The notes under the pieces were generated by a model. That model saw only the letters and a program-made list of their open reading frames with translations. It was not told where the DNA came from and ran no database searches. From positions 1 through 64,000 of the forward strand of contig DUNN01000022.1 of the NCBI GenBank assembly GCA_012839345.1: 64,000 bases of DNA. The letters run 5' to 3'. Position 1 is the first letter of the stretch; each line of letters starts with the position of its first letter. The position numbers and the translations under genes were made by a program. Of this stretch, positions 62,748 to 64,000 are shown piece after piece. The stretch comes from Clostridiales bacterium. GTDB lineage: Bacteria; Bacillota; Clostridia; Oscillospirales; Acutalibacteraceae.

Positions 62748-64000
62748 TCAGCGTTCCTTCAGCCAGTATTTCCGGTCAAGACTGCGGTATTGTACTGCTT
62801 CCGCAACGTGTCTAGACTGAATTTCCTCGCTGGCATCCAAATCGGCAATGGTGCGTGAAACCTTCAGAATCCGGTCATAAGCACGCGCGGAAAGCCCCAG
62901 CTTTTCAAATGCCGACCGAAGAAGCGCTTTTCCTTCGTCGCTCAAACGGCAGGTGTCATGCAGAAGATCGCTTGTAATTCTGGCATTGCAGGTAACGGAG
63001 GTACCCCGGAACCGATTGTTTTGAATCTCCCGCGCGGCATTTACGCGCTTTTTGATTTCCGCGGAGCTCTCTGCTTTTTCTTCAGAAGCAATTTCATCAA
63101 ATTCAACCGGTGGCACTTCAATGTGAAGGTCCAGTCGGTCCAGCAGCGGGCCGGACACCTTTGCCAAATAGCGGGAAACCGCGGTGGCGGAGCAGGTACA
63201 GGGTTTGCTGGGGTGGCCGAAATACCCGCAGGGGCACGGATTCATAGCGGCGACCAGCATAATGGAACAAGGATACGAAATGGTGCCGCTGACACGCGAT
63301 ATGGTTACTTTCCCGTCTTCAATCGGCTGGCGCAGTACTTCCATTGCGGCGCGGGAAAATTCGGGCAGCTCATCCAAAAACAGAACCCCATTATGTGCAA
63401 GGGAAATCTCGCCCGGCTTGGGAATGCTTCCGCCCCCGGAAAGTCCTGCAGCGGAAACAGTGTGGTGAGGCGAGCGGAAAGGGCGGGTTTTAATCAGGGA
63501 CACCCCCTCCGGGATCGACCCTGCGATGGAGTGGATTTTGGTGGTTTGAATGGTTTCCTCAAACGTCATGTCAGGAAGAATGGACGGAAGGCGTTTGGCA
63601 AGCATGCTTTTTCCGGAACCAGGCGGGCCAATCAGAATCACGTTGTGTCCGCCGGCGGCGGCAATTTCAAGCGCACGCTTGGCCTCGTACTGGCCTCGTA
63701 CTTCCGAAAAGTCAGGGAGGGGAACGGCACTTTGCGGCGCGTTTTCATTGGGAACCGCAGGCTCGATTCTCTGGCGGCCCGTCAGATGGTTCAGCAGGGA
63801 AGGAAGGTTTCTGACCGGGTATACGCGGATTCCTTCCACTACGGCGCCCTCTGCGGCATTTGCAAAGGGAATAAACAGGTTTTGGAACCCTTCCTCCTTG
63901 GCTTTCATTGCCATGGGCAGAACCCCTTTTACGGGCCTTATTTCCCCGGTCAGGGAAAGTTCCCCAAGAAAGACACAGTCTTCCAATCCGGCATCCAACT
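62748..64000 (-). CDS. comM: ComM/YifB-type AAA+ Mg-chelatase-like ATPase (start outside window)
   Basis: About 417 residues are visible; the frame is open to the window's right end, so about 90-100 N-terminal residues are missing. It begins in the LonC-like part ([20 protein letters not shown]), then the AAA+ module with Walker [37 protein letters not shown], Walker [11 protein letters not shown] and the Cys loop NPCPCGYFG...C.C, and the C-terminal Mg_chelatase_C helices. In naturally competent bacteria ComM is a helicase for branch migration of incoming DNA. Role in this organism not shown. Confidence 0.93.
   Translation of the reverse strand, partial: LDAGLEDCVFLGELSLTGEIRPVKGVLPMAMKAKEEGFQNLFIPFANAAEGAVVEGIRVYPVRNLPSLLNHLTGRQRIEPAVPNENAPQSAVPLPDFSEVRGQYEAKRALEIAAAGGHNVILIGPPGSGKSMLAKRLPSILPDMTFEETIQTTKIHSIAGSIPEGVSLIKTRPFRSPHHTVSAAGLSGGGSIPKPGEISLAHNGVLFLDELPEFSRAAMEVLRQPIEDGKVTISRVSGTISYPCSIMLVAAMNPCPCGYFGHPSKPCTCSATAVSRYLAKVSGPLLDRLDLHIEVPPVEFDEIASEEKAESSAEIKKRVNAAREIQNNRFRGTSVTCNARITSDLLHDTCRLSDEGKALLRSAFEKLGLSARAYDRILKVSRTIADLDASEEIQSRHVAEAVQYRSLDRKYWLKER

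Overview
The window looks like the chromosome of a motile, Gram-positive, low-to-mid-GC Clostridia, most likely from the Ruminococcaceae/Oscillospirales. Reasons: the gene order is the Firmicutes fla/che order with FliY, CheC, CheD, FliW and CsrA; shine-dalgarno sequences are strong AGGAGG-type; TTG and GTG starts are common; lipoprotein and SH3b/BIG2 cell-wall proteins are Gram-positive in style. No tRNA, rRNA, CRISPR array, transposase or integrase was recognised. The species call is inference.

Left flank (1-14.7 kb): the 3' end of a GH25 muramidase with a small XhlA/holin-like protein behind it; two related small barrel-like proteins of unknown function; a lipoprotein; a yybP-ykoY (manganese) riboswitch with its terminator in front of a P-type cation ATPase; a pentapeptide-repeat protein; an Rrf2 regulator divergent from tcdA; enolase; a 907-residue secreted SH3b/BIG2/GH24 lysozyme; and a family-2 glycosyltransferase with a long helical C-terminal part next to the flagellin gene.

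Motility region (14.7-62.7 kb): leftward hag (flagellin) and flgM-flgN-flgK-flgL-fliW-csrA; rightward, one long operon flgB-flgC-fliE-F-G-H-I-J-K-flgD-(flg_new)-flgE-flbD-fliM-fliY-cheY-fliO-P-Q-R-flhB-flhA-sigD-flhO-flhP-fapA-cheC-cheD (21.6-46.1 kb); leftward fliD-fliS-fliT-like; a rightward HD-GYP c-di-GMP phosphodiesterase; leftward cheW-pilZ-cheW-mcp; a leftward second FliK-like/FhlB pair; then rightward cheA-cheR-cheB and a dCache chemoreceptor. The right edge is a comM/yifB gene cut by the window end.

How it works together: the flgB promoter is of SigA type and yields basal body, export apparatus and SigD. Seven sites matching the SigD (sigma-28) consensus TAAA-N15/16-GCCGATAT were found in front of flgM, hag, fliD, the HD-GYP gene, the cheW-pilZ operon, cheA and the dCache chemoreceptor, so filament, chaperone, chemotaxis and c-di-GMP genes would be late genes held back by FlgM. 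FliW and CsrA sit directly upstream of hag, whose leader carries a GGA-loop hairpin and a GGA-containing SD, as expected for the FliW-CsrA-flagellin homeostasis switch. fliL, motA, motB, flhF and flhG are not in the window.

No wholly new system was proven. The best leads are: the SH3b domain that appears inserted inside the GH24 lysozyme fold; the PilZ gene between two cheW genes in an operon with a sensor-less chemoreceptor; the FliK2/FhlB pair with a degenerate NPTH site; the Cys-rich paralogue of a small barrel protein; the repeat-bearing FliY with one degenerate phosphatase site; and hairpins without U-tracts between genes of the flagellar operons.
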